A stretch of 36,809 bases of DNA from a virus. This document shows positions 17,058 to 25,439 of this stretch, piece by piece. The notes under the pieces are model-generated. The model saw nothing but the letters and a program-made list of their open reading frames with translations, was not told the DNA's origin and did no database searches. Both the position numbers and the translations under genes were made by a program. The stretch lies in IMG/VR virus record IMGVR_UViG_3300025646_000148, positions 1 to 36,809 of that record; one strand, written 5' to 3'. Position 1 is the first letter of the stretch. The number at the start of each line of letters is the position of its first letter.

Positions 17058-17699
17058 TCAAACAGGAATAGTTTCAGTGCTAATCGCAGAAGAAATGGTC
17101 AATGGAGAGACGGCGAGATAGCGACCGTACAACAATGGAATGGGATAGCCCTGTGTTGTGAGTTCAACTGCCCGGTCAAACATAAAGCTGTCCTTTTTCT
17201 TTGAGTCGGAATCTGGCGTTTGTACGGGAGGGGTGAGGAGGCCGGCAATTCCAGTGAGCACCAGGCTGGCGCCCAAGCTAAACAAAAATGTTCCAGTGGC
17301 TGTCATGGCGCCAGCAGTCAGCGCCGCATTCGCCGCCGCTGCCGAAGCTGACACCACGCCAAGACCCGGCACAAACGCAAGGCCGATTAACAAGGCTCCA
17401 ACGAGAACCTGCCCAATTGACATACCCTTGCCGCCAGATCCACTAATAACAGGAGCAATAATCAACTGCTTACAACTCATCATCACCTCTTCATAATTCA
17501 TTCCAGTCGGGTCGCCGTCCACCAACTTGAAACCAATTCCGTTCTCGTGAGCCCCGCAAAAATATTCCTTAAACCCCTCAATCTGGTTTGACAATGCCGA
17601 AATCACGTCGCGTGGATTACGCACCATAAAACTATACGAACGCCCAAAACGACGCCCCAGCTCCCCCAGGAGCTTCACATGAACCATTCGCCGCTTCAT
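17058..17699 (-). CDS. I: Tail tip assembly protein I homologue
   Basis: This 213-residue protein matches lambda gpI, required for tail tip assembly. The N-terminal 80 residues look like a beta-grasp domain (VHVKLLGELGRRFG, GIGFKLVDGDPT). A long glycine- and alanine-rich hydrophobic stretch follows (about residues 90-155; VLVGALLIGLAFVPGLGVV and FLFSLGASLVLTGIAGLL), typical of this family. The C-terminus ends with YPIPLLYGRYLAVSP. The start overlaps the K stop by 4 nt (ATGA). The M-L-K-I-J order is that of lambda. Confidence 0.92.
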   Translation of the reverse strand: MKRRMVHVKLLGELGRRFGRSYSFMVRNPRDVISALSNQIEGFKEYFCGAHENGIGFKLVDGDPTGMNYEEVMMSCKQLIIAPVISGSGGKGMSIGQVLVGALLIGLAFVPGLGVVSASAAAANAALTAGAMTATGTFLFSLGASLVLTGIAGLLTPPVQTPDSDSKKKDSFMFDRAVELTTQGYPIPLLYGRYLAVSPLTISSAISTETIPV

Positions 17700-18403
17700 G
17701 CTCCCACGTCCTTATGCCGCAGCACCTTAGCTGTTACTTTAGCCCAATATCCTCCGTAAACACTTTTCTCTGACAGCCTTCCCATTAAATGGTGGTAGAA
17801 ACAGTTGTCTTCGCCAGTCATGACGCCAGCATGATTAGGAGATGGTGCTCCAACTTGCATCAATAGAAAGTCACCCTTGCGCTCTGGCCTTTCCACTTCA
17901 TAGAAGCCCTGTTGAGAATAATTATCAACGAACATAGTCCAGCTCTTGCTTTCCCATTCGTTTTCCTCCCCGCGCTCAAAATCGTCTAGCTCAATTCCAA
18001 ATTCGCGCTTGTAGAAATCCCGCAAAATGGCATAGCAATCATGGATGCCATAAATCCATTGGCGCCCCTCATAGGGGGCGCCGCCAGTCGGATTGGCATA
18101 GAAAAAATCTGCTGATGGAGAATGAAAAACAATCCAGGGAATATTGCTCTGCTTGCAGGCCGCAACATCAGGCAGTGAAAAGCCTCGTGTACCATTGACG
18201 TGCGAATGATACACAGCCTCTATCTCCCCTATAGCAGAGGCTCGCACGTGGTCCTCCGCTGCAATTGTGAAGTAATCCTGGGGCGATGGAGACGTGTTTT
18301 GACATGGCACCACCTGGCCGTTGATAACAAAGCCGCAGCATTCTTCAGGAGAAACTTTGCGAGCTTCTCCTGCAATTGCTTGTTTAACGGAAAGGCTGAT
18401 CAT
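17696..18403 (-). CDS. K: Tail tip protein K: JAMM plus NlpC/P60 peptidase
   Basis: This 235-residue protein has two enzyme-like domains, as in lambda gpK. The JAMM/MPN metal-peptidase domain (residues 1-105) has ECCGFVING and the motif HSH at 66-68 with Ser76 and Asp79 (HxH-x7-SxxD). The NlpC/P60 domain (117-235) has the probable nucleophile Cys123 in GIHDCYAILRDF and His191 in PNHAGVM. It may cut peptidoglycan or process the tail tip. The start is the ATG at 18403, which overlaps the L stop as ATGA. An earlier in-frame start would overlap L by about 90 nt and adds non-family residues. A GC hairpin falls on the linker between the two domains. Confidence 0.93.
   Translation of the reverse strand: MISLSVKQAIAGEARKVSPEECCGFVINGQVVPCQNTSPSPQDYFTIAAEDHVRASAIGEIEAVYHSHVNGTRGFSLPDVAACKQSNIPWIVFHSPSADFFYANPTGGAPYEGRQWIYGIHDCYAILRDFYKREFGIELDDFERGEENEWESKSWTMFVDNYSQQGFYEVERPERKGDFLLMQVGAPSPNHAGVMTGEDNCFYHHLMGRLSEKSVYGGYWAKVTAKVLRHKDVGA
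18061..18082. repeat. 8-bp GC hairpin at the K domain boundary
   Basis: The arms GGCGCCCC and GGGGCGCC with a 6-nt loop encode residues 108-115 of K (GGAPYEGR), between the JAMM and NlpC/P60 domains. No T-tract is present. The same 8-bp arms occur in the hairpin at 14141-14162. Confidence 0.75.
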
Positions 18404-19800
18404 CGAGTGAGGTTGGCCCCTGGAAATCCACCAAATGGAAGTGCTCCCTTTAGGCCAAAGCGTAAACGACAGCTCTGAAGACGTTTCCCGCATTTATCAC
18501 GCTTCCTTACCTCGTCATCAGCGGGAAGAGCCGCGTAAGCTGCGTTAAGCGCCGCCAAGGCATCATTGTATTCCACCACAGCGTCGTCATAAGTAGTCAC
18601 TGCATTGCCATAGTTGGTTGTCAATACGCCACAGCGCGGATTGGTATAGTCCAATTTGGCAATGCTTCTCATTGGAGAAAAACCATCGCTGGCATAATTG
18701 CCAATGTCATAGCCGGCAGAGGATGAATTAGGGCGCACAGGAACAATGCTTCCATTGACGATCAAAATTGAACTGCCATTGGCATCTTTAATTGCAAAAG
18801 TAGAGCTGCTAAATCCTAAATTTATTTTGTCCAATCCACCACCTGGCGCGGGCACCCATTGCACAACTTTATACGCTGGTCCGGTGCCATTCTTTCCAGT
18901 GCCAGGCCCGCGATTTGTCCTCTGCTTTAGATCTGGACGGTAAGGAGGTCGGTCCCCGGTGGATCGAACCGCAACGCCATCCCACACTGCAACAATGGTA
19001 TTGCCATCACCATCTTGAATGACGAAAGAATAGCTATTAACCGCATCTTCTTTAAAGACAAATAATACCTTTTCAGTGTCCGCAGCATTAGGGTCGCAAG
19101 CTGACTCTTTTTGCCCGAACAAATTATTTTTCTTAGCTTCCGTACTAGCAAGCCTTGACTTGGCCGCACCAAACGCTTCATACGCCGCTAAATATGCCTG
19201 CCCTGCCGCAGAAGAAGCTCCACTGATCGTGATAGTTTGATCGTATTCGTTTGCAACCGCCGGCCCCGTGTAGCCGCATTCAGCGCCGCGATATCTCCAT
19301 AGGCAATAGTTCTGCGTAATAATTCTCTTTGGAAGTTGAAGCCCCTCTAAATCAATCTTGCTAGCAAGTTGCCACGTAATAGTAATGCTGCTTTCGGCGA
19401 CTTTACGCTCGATGTAAAACACATCGTCGGGAAATTCTTGCGATGGATCAGGAGAACTGCCGCCATCAAGATATTTCATCAATGTGCGACGTCTCGTCAC
19501 CTTTGCGCCAACAAGATCGTCCAACGTATTAACCACTGAAGCCAACGTCCCTAAGACGTTGGCCACTGTTAGTTCTGGCGTAGGAATTTGCCCTTTTGTA
19601 GTACGCTCAAAACCTGCTGCCTGAATTGGCAATGGCTCATACGTTTTTGTTTGCCAGACAATTTTTGTATTGTCCGGCATTAAATTTGCCGTGAAATAAT
19701 ACTTATCACTGGCACTACCAGTAATAGATTCCAGGTCTATTTCAAATAGCTCAATGATGGCGTCATGCCACGTTTGCGATACGTCTTGTTGAATCGTCAT
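18400..19800 (-). CDS. L: Tail tip protein L homologue with large insertion
   Basis: This 466-residue protein is about twice the size of lambda gpL (232 aa). It keeps the family core (FTANLMPDNTKIVWQTKTYE, ITWQLASKIDLEGLQLPKRI) and four cysteines in lambda-like spacing: Cys166 and Cys175 (9 apart, NYCLWRYRGAECGY) and Cys437 and Cys444 (7 apart, DKCGKRLQSCRLRFG). In lambda these cysteines bind an iron-sulfur cluster. Here about 260 residues separate the two pairs, against about 23 in lambda as I recall it. The insert contains two similar beta segments (FVIQDGDGNTIVAVW, FAIKDANGSSILIVN). The ATG at 19800 is chosen because AGGGA lies at good spacing. A TTG at 19806 would have none. Confidence 0.9.
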   Translation of the reverse strand: MTIQQDVSQTWHDAIIELFEIDLESITGSASDKYYFTANLMPDNTKIVWQTKTYEPLPIQAAGFERTTKGQIPTPELTVANVLGTLASVVNTLDDLVGAKVTRRRTLMKYLDGGSSPDPSQEFPDDVFYIERKVAESSITITWQLASKIDLEGLQLPKRIITQNYCLWRYRGAECGYTGPAVANEYDQTITISGASSAAGQAYLAAYEAFGAAKSRLASTEAKKNNLFGQKESACDPNAADTEKVLFVFKEDAVNSYSFVIQDGDGNTIVAVWDGVAVRSTGDRPPYRPDLKQRTNRGPGTGKNGTGPAYKVVQWVPAPGGGLDKINLGFSSSTFAIKDANGSSILIVNGSIVPVRPNSSSAGYDIGNYASDGFSPMRSIAKLDYTNPRCGVLTTNYGNAVTTYDDAVVEYNDALAALNAAYAALPADDEVRKRDKCGKRLQSCRLRFGLKGALPFGGFPGANLTR

Positions 19801-19802
19801 GA

Positions 19803-20156
19803 TCAATCCCTAGAGTCGTACACGCGCTTGCAAGAAAACGAAATAATGTTCACATCGGGACCAAGGCTTTCCCACGCCCATTCATTGGGATCGAGTCTGT
19901 ATTTATACACAGCATTGTCTTGGAAGAACTGTGAATAGAAGAAGTCGCCAGACAACGCGGAAAGGTCATCGTCCAACGCCTCTGCTTGCGCGTCTGTGAT
20001 GGGCACCGTTCGGATGTCGTAGCTCCTGATGTCAGTGTTCGCCCCATCGGGTACCACTTGCTCATAGCCATCACCGAATTGCACACGCCTAACGCGAGTG
20101 CCACGGCGGGCCGTAAGACCATATTCAACTTCAAGGGTGAGAGTAGGTTGTGCCAT
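19803..20156 (-). CDS. M: Tail tip protein M homologue
   Basis: This 117-residue protein belongs to the phage minor tail / gpM family. The conserved part is GTRVRRVQFGDGYEQVVPDG near residues 19-38, followed by the distal-tail-like core LSALSGDFFYSQFF and the closing strand VNIISFSCKRVYD. It probably joins the tail tube to the tip around the tape measure end. It lies 5 nt downstream of the tape measure stop and 2 nt before L. The length is normal for the family (lambda gpM 109 aa). Confidence 0.92.
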   Translation of the reverse strand: MAQPTLTLEVEYGLTARRGTRVRRVQFGDGYEQVVPDGANTDIRSYDIRTVPITDAQAEALDDDLSALSGDFFYSQFFQDNAVYKYRLDPNEWAWESLGPDVNIISFSCKRVYDSRD

Positions 20157-20161
20157 GGTGA

Positions 20162-23100
20162 TCAGCGTCCGCTATAGATGAGGCCGCCGGGGCGGGTTTC
20201 TTTCATGATGACATTACGAACAGCGCCTTCGATTTCGCGACCCAGTGCCTGACCGCCGCGTCCGCTCACCTGAGAGGAAGATTGACCGTTGTTCATGTTG
20301 ACAACAATGTTAGTAGAAATGTTATTGCCAGCACCCTGTCCAAGGTCCACTGGGATGCTCTTGCCGTTGGGCAGGGGCACTACAGCCTCGTTAAATCGTC
20401 CTTCGCCCACAAGGCCCAGCGTGGGGCCAGTTACAAGGCCTCCGGTTGCAAATTGACGAATACCAAAGTTTGGGCCAAATGTGCCAAATCCTTGGTTTCC
20501 AGCATTTTGAATGATGCCACCGCCAGCGCCAATGCCCACACTTGAAGGCATTGCTACCGATCCGCCAAGCTTCGTTCCACCAGCAAAAGTCCCTGCACCA
20601 GGCAAGAACATGCCAACGATTTGCATAAAAGCCCATTTGGCAAGCATTTGAGTAACCATGTCAGCGAACATGCTGGCCACGCTTCTGAACGCATTGCCAA
20701 GCCCTTCTTTCCAGCTTTGTGCGCCTGTAATGATGTCAGTGAATGCTTTGCTAAACGCATCACCAAAGCCCTGCGCGGCGCTAGTGATTACGGTGGTTCC
20801 ATCCATGAGCAATTCAAGCTCATCCTTCGTCTTTTTATAGGCTTCGCCAAGGCTTCCAACCACTGGAGTGACTGCTTGCAACTGCTCCAATCGCGCCACC
20901 TGTTCCGGCGTTCCATTCTTTTTGGCCTCTGCTAAATCTGTCTCAAATCCCCTTTGCTGCTTGCGGCGAGCAGCTTCTAAAGGACTTAGCAGACCCGCAG
21001 CAACTTCAGCATCTTCGATAAGTTCAAGAATCTGCATGCGCTTTTGCCTTTCTTTCTCAAGCTCCCCCTCTCTTTTCTTTGCGGCCGTAATGGCATCGGC
21101 AGAATGCTTTTGGAAAATAGTGGCAACCTCCCAAGCAAGGTCTTTGCGCTTCGCTTCAAGATCAGCAAGCTTTTCCGTAGGATCAATGCCGTTTGCAATC
21201 AATGCTGCAGCCTGCTCCCTAACCCTCTTAATTGTTTCATCAATCGCCAAAATATTTAGCGAAGCCTTCTGATATGCGCCCGCATATTTAATCATGCGTT
21301 CGGCGTCTTCTTGATTTTCCCCGTACTTAATTTGTCCTGTAGGATCTGTTCCGCGAACGACGTTAGCAAGCTGCTCCTGTATGCCATACTCCAATGCTGA
21401 AAGGCTATTGTCAAGCCATCTCGCAATATCGCCACCAATCAAGTCTGCCATGCTCTTCGTCTTGCCATTCTTATCTTTTCCGGGCTCAAGAGTTATTTTT
21501 TCAAGCCTTTGATTTCGCTCGCTTGCCTTAATCGCCTGTCGCGATGCTTCCGCTTCTGCTTCGTCTGCATCGCCAAGTTGGTTAAGCAGCGTAATCCTTC
21601 TGCGCTGGGCAATCTCAAGATTTGCCTGGATCTGTCCTTGCCCGCCCAAAAGTGGCGACATAACGGACTTGGCCACCCCGCCCACGTAAGAAATGCCGCT
21701 AGCTGTACCAGTACGCTTAAGCGTTTCGTAATCTGCTTCACTAATTCGCGTTGGCCTTTCTTTTATTTTTTCAAGAATTCGGACTGCTTTTTCAATGGAT
21801 TGAAGCTCTGTTTCTAGGAGCTGCTTTCTTCCTTGAACTTCAGCAAGCTGGCCGGCGGCGGCAAGAGAATCAAGATCTACTTTTGCTCTTCTGGCTTCTG
21901 CCGCCACATCGCGAATGGCGCTACCAACATTCATGAATCGTTGAACCAACGCATCAATAGCGAACAAAACGCCAGCACCAACCGCCCCTAGTACAACGGT
22001 CTTAAAGCCAAGTACTGCAACTTTTGCAAGATTTGTCGTATTGATCAAACTAAGGAATGCACTCACCATCGACATAATGCCTGCGATGTACACGCGGAGT
22101 TGCGCGATGTTCAGAGTGGCAACAAAACGCAACATTGCTACTGTTGCGGGAATAATCCCAGATGCGCTAAGCAAGCCCCACGCCGCCGTCAGTAAACCCA
22201 CTTCAATGGCAATTCGCGTTAACCATTGACCAAGACCAGTATTGAACAAACGAGCAATGTATTCGGTTGCCGTCAATAACAGACCACCAAGTCGTATCAG
22301 TGCAGTGCCAAGCTCTCCGGTAATAATTCCTTCTAAGGACTTAGCGATTTCAGCGACTTGACCCAGGGCGTTGTACATCGCCAGTCCATTGGAACTAAGT
22401 TCGGCAGTCGGATTGGCGGCCCCATTCATGCCAGCGGTAAAAGCCTTCACTGCTTCTGCCGCATCGACGACGACAGTTTCAATCTGCGGGAAGAGGGTGG
22501 AGGCGACAACGCTCACGAGCGGCTCAAAGCTTTCGTACATCAGCTTCACCGCCGTTGTCAGACCATTCAGCGCCCCCTGCAATGTGTTGGCAGCGTTGGC
22601 AGCAGCACCCCCGTACTCAGTGTTCAGCAGCTTACCCACGTTGCGAAGCACCTGCCCCATTGCCTCGGCCTTAAAGGCCCCATCTTCCATGGCCTCCAAG
22701 AACGTTCCGATGTCCATCTGCGCGGCCCTTGCGAACAAGGACAAAGCACCAGGCATTACGTCGCCAAGCTGGTTCTTCACCTCTTCTGCCGACAATTGCC
22801 CCTTGCTTGCCATTTGAGCAAAGGCATTCGTCACGCGATTCACCTCGTCGGTGCTCATGCCAAAGGTGGCGGCAGCCTTGGAGACGCCGATAAATAGATT
22901 CTCAATATCGCCCTTGGCAATTCCTGCTGGCTCCATCGAGGCATACATCCGAATAAAACCGGCGCGTGCGCTTTCCAGGGGGATATTTAACTGCGAAACA
23001 ACATCGCTCACAAATGCGAACGCTTGTTCAGCCTGAGCTGTTCCTCCGGTAACAGCTTCAAGCTGGTTTCTGAATGTCTGGAGAGCCGTTGCCGCGTTTA

Positions 23101-24919
23101 GTGCTTCTCTCGGCAGATTAGTTACAAAAGCAAGAGCCTTGTATGCAGTGCCAAACAACAGCACTTGCTTAACGGCACTGCCAAATTCTGCGCCAAGCTC
23201 TCTAATCGCGCCAGTTAATGGGAACTTTGATTGCTGGAAGAAGGAAAAGTCAATCGGCGAGGCGGCAGAAGACCTAGATGGCTGGGGTTGATATGGGACA
23301 ATCGCTCCTCCCTTTGGTGGCTGAGCAAAAGGCCTATAAGGTCCAGCAGGGCCACTTCCTCCAGCTCCCAGCGCAAACCCTTGCGGGCTCTCAGCCATGA
23401 CACTCGCCCCACGCAGGGCCGATCTCGCGTAGGCCTGGGCAATGCGATTTTGGATGAATGACCCCCTATCGGCAGGGCCTCCGTAAGTGGCCGGAGTTCG
23501 ACCAACGGCGGAAGGCAACAGACCACGGATCATTGAAGGTGGCAAAGCCTGCCGCCCTATCTCCCGGACGTTTACTTGACGAATACGTGCATTTAATGAA
23601 TCAACAAAAGTGAAGGCCGCATTACGGAGAATGTTCTGAAGGTCTTGCCCAATCTGTGGAGGGAGAAATCCTCGCGCTCCAAACGCTGTCCCTGGCAGCG
23701 CCCCAGGAATAGCGCCAGCAGGCAAAGCTCGACCAGTCCCGGAAGGTCCAATTGAAACCCTCGATGGAGGAACTGTGGCTGGAAAATCCACGCCAGGCAA
23801 CGCTCTGCGTTGCGCAGCTTGACGTTTTAAATATTCAGGATCAACACCAGCCATCCAAAAGACGGCACGCGCAACTTGGTCGAGGAAGCCACGTTTGACC
23901 CGCCTGGGGTCATTCATGTTCATCTGCAAATTGCCAAGCACGCTTTCCATTGCAGCGTCATCTAGCTGCATTAAGCGCTCACGCATCGCTGCGCTGCTTC
24001 TTATGCTGCTGCGACCCTGGACTTTCGCCCGGCGCATCATGTCCTGCAGCTCTCTATTAGAAGCCTGCGCAACTGCTGCTTCAAATTGAGTGCGGCGACC
24101 AGCCTGTGCGGCTCCGGGCACGTTGCCACCCGAAAGCCCTTGGGTCCGCATGTATTCATACAAACCAGCGGCACCAGTCTGTCCTGATGCAAAACCGGCT
24201 TGTACGTCTGCCTTAATTTTGACGCTAAGACCTGAGAATTTTTCTTCTACAGTTCTCTTGAATCCGGCAATGTCTGCATTCGTAATTGCAGGCTTGATAC
24301 TGAGTCCAACGCGGAGCTTACCGCTGCCTTGCTTGACTGCTTGATTCTGATTTATTCGGCCCCTGATTCCAGTGATGATATCTGCAACATCCTTTCCACT
24401 AGCGGCATTTTTAATGCTGATAGACACATCAGCCTTATTGGTTATTCCAGCAAATTTTTCTTTGACTGCATTCTTGAATTTTGCAATATCATCATTTGAA
24501 ATGGACGCCTGAATGCTGACGCCAATACGCAGCTTCCCTCCGCCTTGTTTAACCGACTGATTCTGAGCAATGCGTGATCGCAGCGCCGTAATAGCATCGG
24601 AGATTTCTTTGCCAGTGGCAGCATTTTTAATGCTGACAGGCACTTCAATTTTTTTGCGCTGACTAATAGTGTCTAAACGCCCTTGCAGCTCTTCAAAGGT
24701 TTTTTTGCTTAAATTACCGGCAATATTTAGCTCGATATTGTATTTCCGTCTTTTTATCGCCTTTTGTAAATCATTCAGTTCTCGGTCAATAACCTGCCTG
24801 TCAAGCTTGATCTTGATAGGCGCAGTAAATTCCGACGCGGCAATTCGGCCAAGCTTTTGAAGCTGCTGGCGAAAATATACAAGATCAAACGATACGCCAA
24901 GCCGGAGTTCCGCCGCCAT
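20162..24919 (-). CDS. Tape measure protein
   Basis: This 1585-residue protein sets tail length and is probably carried inside the tail tube, with delivery into the cell on infection. The N-terminal region has a 72-residue tandem duplication (about 91-162 and 163-234; SIKNAATGKE and SIKNAASGKD). The tape measure domain (about 590-760) has LPREALNAATALQTFRNQLE, FIRMYASMEPAGI and LSAEEVKNQLGDVMPGAL. Hydrophobic segments (about 915-1010, LLTAAWGLLSASGII and VVLGAVGAGVLFAIDAL) could enter the host membrane. A charged helical part follows, then a glycine-rich C-terminus with LGLVGEGRFNEAVVPLPNG. The start is the ATG at 24919. Confidence 0.95.
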   Translation of the reverse strand: MAAELRLGVSFDLVYFRQQLQKLGRIAASEFTAPIKIKLDRQVIDRELNDLQKAIKRRKYNIELNIAGNLSKKTFEELQGRLDTISQRKKIEVPVSIKNAATGKEISDAITALRSRIAQNQSVKQGGGKLRIGVSIQASISNDDIAKFKNAVKEKFAGITNKADVSISIKNAASGKDVADIITGIRGRINQNQAVKQGSGKLRVGLSIKPAITNADIAGFKRTVEEKFSGLSVKIKADVQAGFASGQTGAAGLYEYMRTQGLSGGNVPGAAQAGRRTQFEAAVAQASNRELQDMMRRAKVQGRSSIRSSAAMRERLMQLDDAAMESVLGNLQMNMNDPRRVKRGFLDQVARAVFWMAGVDPEYLKRQAAQRRALPGVDFPATVPPSRVSIGPSGTGRALPAGAIPGALPGTAFGARGFLPPQIGQDLQNILRNAAFTFVDSLNARIRQVNVREIGRQALPPSMIRGLLPSAVGRTPATYGGPADRGSFIQNRIAQAYARSALRGASVMAESPQGFALGAGGSGPAGPYRPFAQPPKGGAIVPYQPQPSRSSAASPIDFSFFQQSKFPLTGAIRELGAEFGSAVKQVLLFGTAYKALAFVTNLPREALNAATALQTFRNQLEAVTGGTAQAEQAFAFVSDVVSQLNIPLESARAGFIRMYASMEPAGIAKGDIENLFIGVSKAAATFGMSTDEVNRVTNAFAQMASKGQLSAEEVKNQLGDVMPGALSLFARAAQMDIGTFLEAMEDGAFKAEAMGQVLRNVGKLLNTEYGGAAANAANTLQGALNGLTTAVKLMYESFEPLVSVVASTLFPQIETVVVDAAEAVKAFTAGMNGAANPTAELSSNGLAMYNALGQVAEIAKSLEGIITGELGTALIRLGGLLLTATEYIARLFNTGLGQWLTRIAIEVGLLTAAWGLLSASGIIPATVAMLRFVATLNIAQLRVYIAGIMSMVSAFLSLINTTNLAKVAVLGFKTVVLGAVGAGVLFAIDALVQRFMNVGSAIRDVAAEARRAKVDLDSLAAAGQLAEVQGRKQLLETELQSIEKAVRILEKIKERPTRISEADYETLKRTGTASGISYVGGVAKSVMSPLLGGQGQIQANLEIAQRRRITLLNQLGDADEAEAEASRQAIKASERNQRLEKITLEPGKDKNGKTKSMADLIGGDIARWLDNSLSALEYGIQEQLANVVRGTDPTGQIKYGENQEDAERMIKYAGAYQKASLNILAIDETIKRVREQAAALIANGIDPTEKLADLEAKRKDLAWEVATIFQKHSADAITAAKKREGELEKERQKRMQILELIEDAEVAAGLLSPLEAARRKQQRGFETDLAEAKKNGTPEQVARLEQLQAVTPVVGSLGEAYKKTKDELELLMDGTTVITSAAQGFGDAFSKAFTDIITGAQSWKEGLGNAFRSVASMFADMVTQMLAKWAFMQIVGMFLPGAGTFAGGTKLGGSVAMPSSVGIGAGGGIIQNAGNQGFGTFGPNFGIRQFATGGLVTGPTLGLVGEGRFNEAVVPLPNGKSIPVDLGQGAGNNISTNIVVNMNNGQSSSQVSGRGGQALGREIEGAVRNVIMKETRPGGLIYSGR
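24218..24649 (-). repeat. Two tandem 72-codon repeats in the tape measure gene
   Basis: Codons 91-162 and 163-234 encode matching blocks with identical or conservative residues in most positions. Examples are KNAATGKEISDAITALRSRI against KNAASGKDVADIITGIRGRI, and KLRIGVSIQASI against KLRVGLSIKPAI. The repeat is at protein level with partial DNA identity, which suggests an old in-frame duplication. Confidence 0.85.
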
Positions 24920-24971
24920 TACTGCGCTTACAGCATTCTTCTATTAAGTGTAGCTTTAACGGAGCATGATA

Positions 24972-25439
24972 TTACTCATCACCTCGCATTGAAGCATTTT
25001 TTAGTTCTTCTGCCAGCATAGAAACCACTCTTGCATCCATCTTGCGCGTCTTCATTAGACGCTTCAGCACTGCAGCGCTTTCTTCCGTGATGCCAGTTTC
25101 TTTCTTGAGTTTGCGAGTGTCAAATGGCAAAAAGTCGTCGGCAGTCACTGACACCTTCTTGCCTCCCAATGCATGAGCGACCATTGCAGCCATCTTGGCC
25201 ACTGAAACGCTTTGCAAATTAAACTGCGTGTGATCGTGCCGCTCTAGAAATTTCAGAGCGGCTAGCACGTCCTTCACTTTTTGCTGAGAGAAATTCTCCG
25301 GCCCCCATCGATCATCCTTCAGACACGATGCGTTGAGCCGGAAAAAGATGGCGTTCCAATCAGTAAGTCCCTTTAGGAACGCTCTTGCCTTCTTCTCTAC
25401 TCGTTCGGCGAGGCTTCCTGCCTCGCCTTCCTCTTCGAT
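24972..25439 (-). CDS. Tail assembly chaperone C-terminal part, made by -1 frameshift (T-like)
   Basis: This frame encodes the second part of a lambda GT-like chaperone fusion. It has no good start of its own (only a GTG at 25277, inside the domain), but it is open from the slippery A AAA AAA (25439-25445) of the upstream gene. After a -1 shift the sequence continues IEEEGEAGSLAERVEKKA, then LTDWNAIFFRLNASCLKDDRWGPENFSQ and the KVKDVLAALKFLERH segment. It adds 155 residues, giving a fusion of about 323. By analogy with lambda GT it recruits the tail tube protein to the tape measure during assembly. The gene lies just before the tape measure, as expected. Confidence 0.82.
   Translation of the reverse strand: MEEEGEAGSLAERVEKKARAFLKGLTDWNAIFFRLNASCLKDDRWGPENFSQQKVKDVLAALKFLERHDHTQFNLQSVSVAKMAAMVAHALGGKKVSVTADDFLPFDTRKLKKETGITEESAAVLKRLMKTRKMDARVVSMLAEELKNASMRGDE

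Noticed and set aside
22358-22897. Plus-strand ORFs of 148-179 residues opposite the tape measure gene
   Set aside because: They overlap each other in different frames and mirror the tape measure coding sequence. The residue composition is typical of an antisense shadow.
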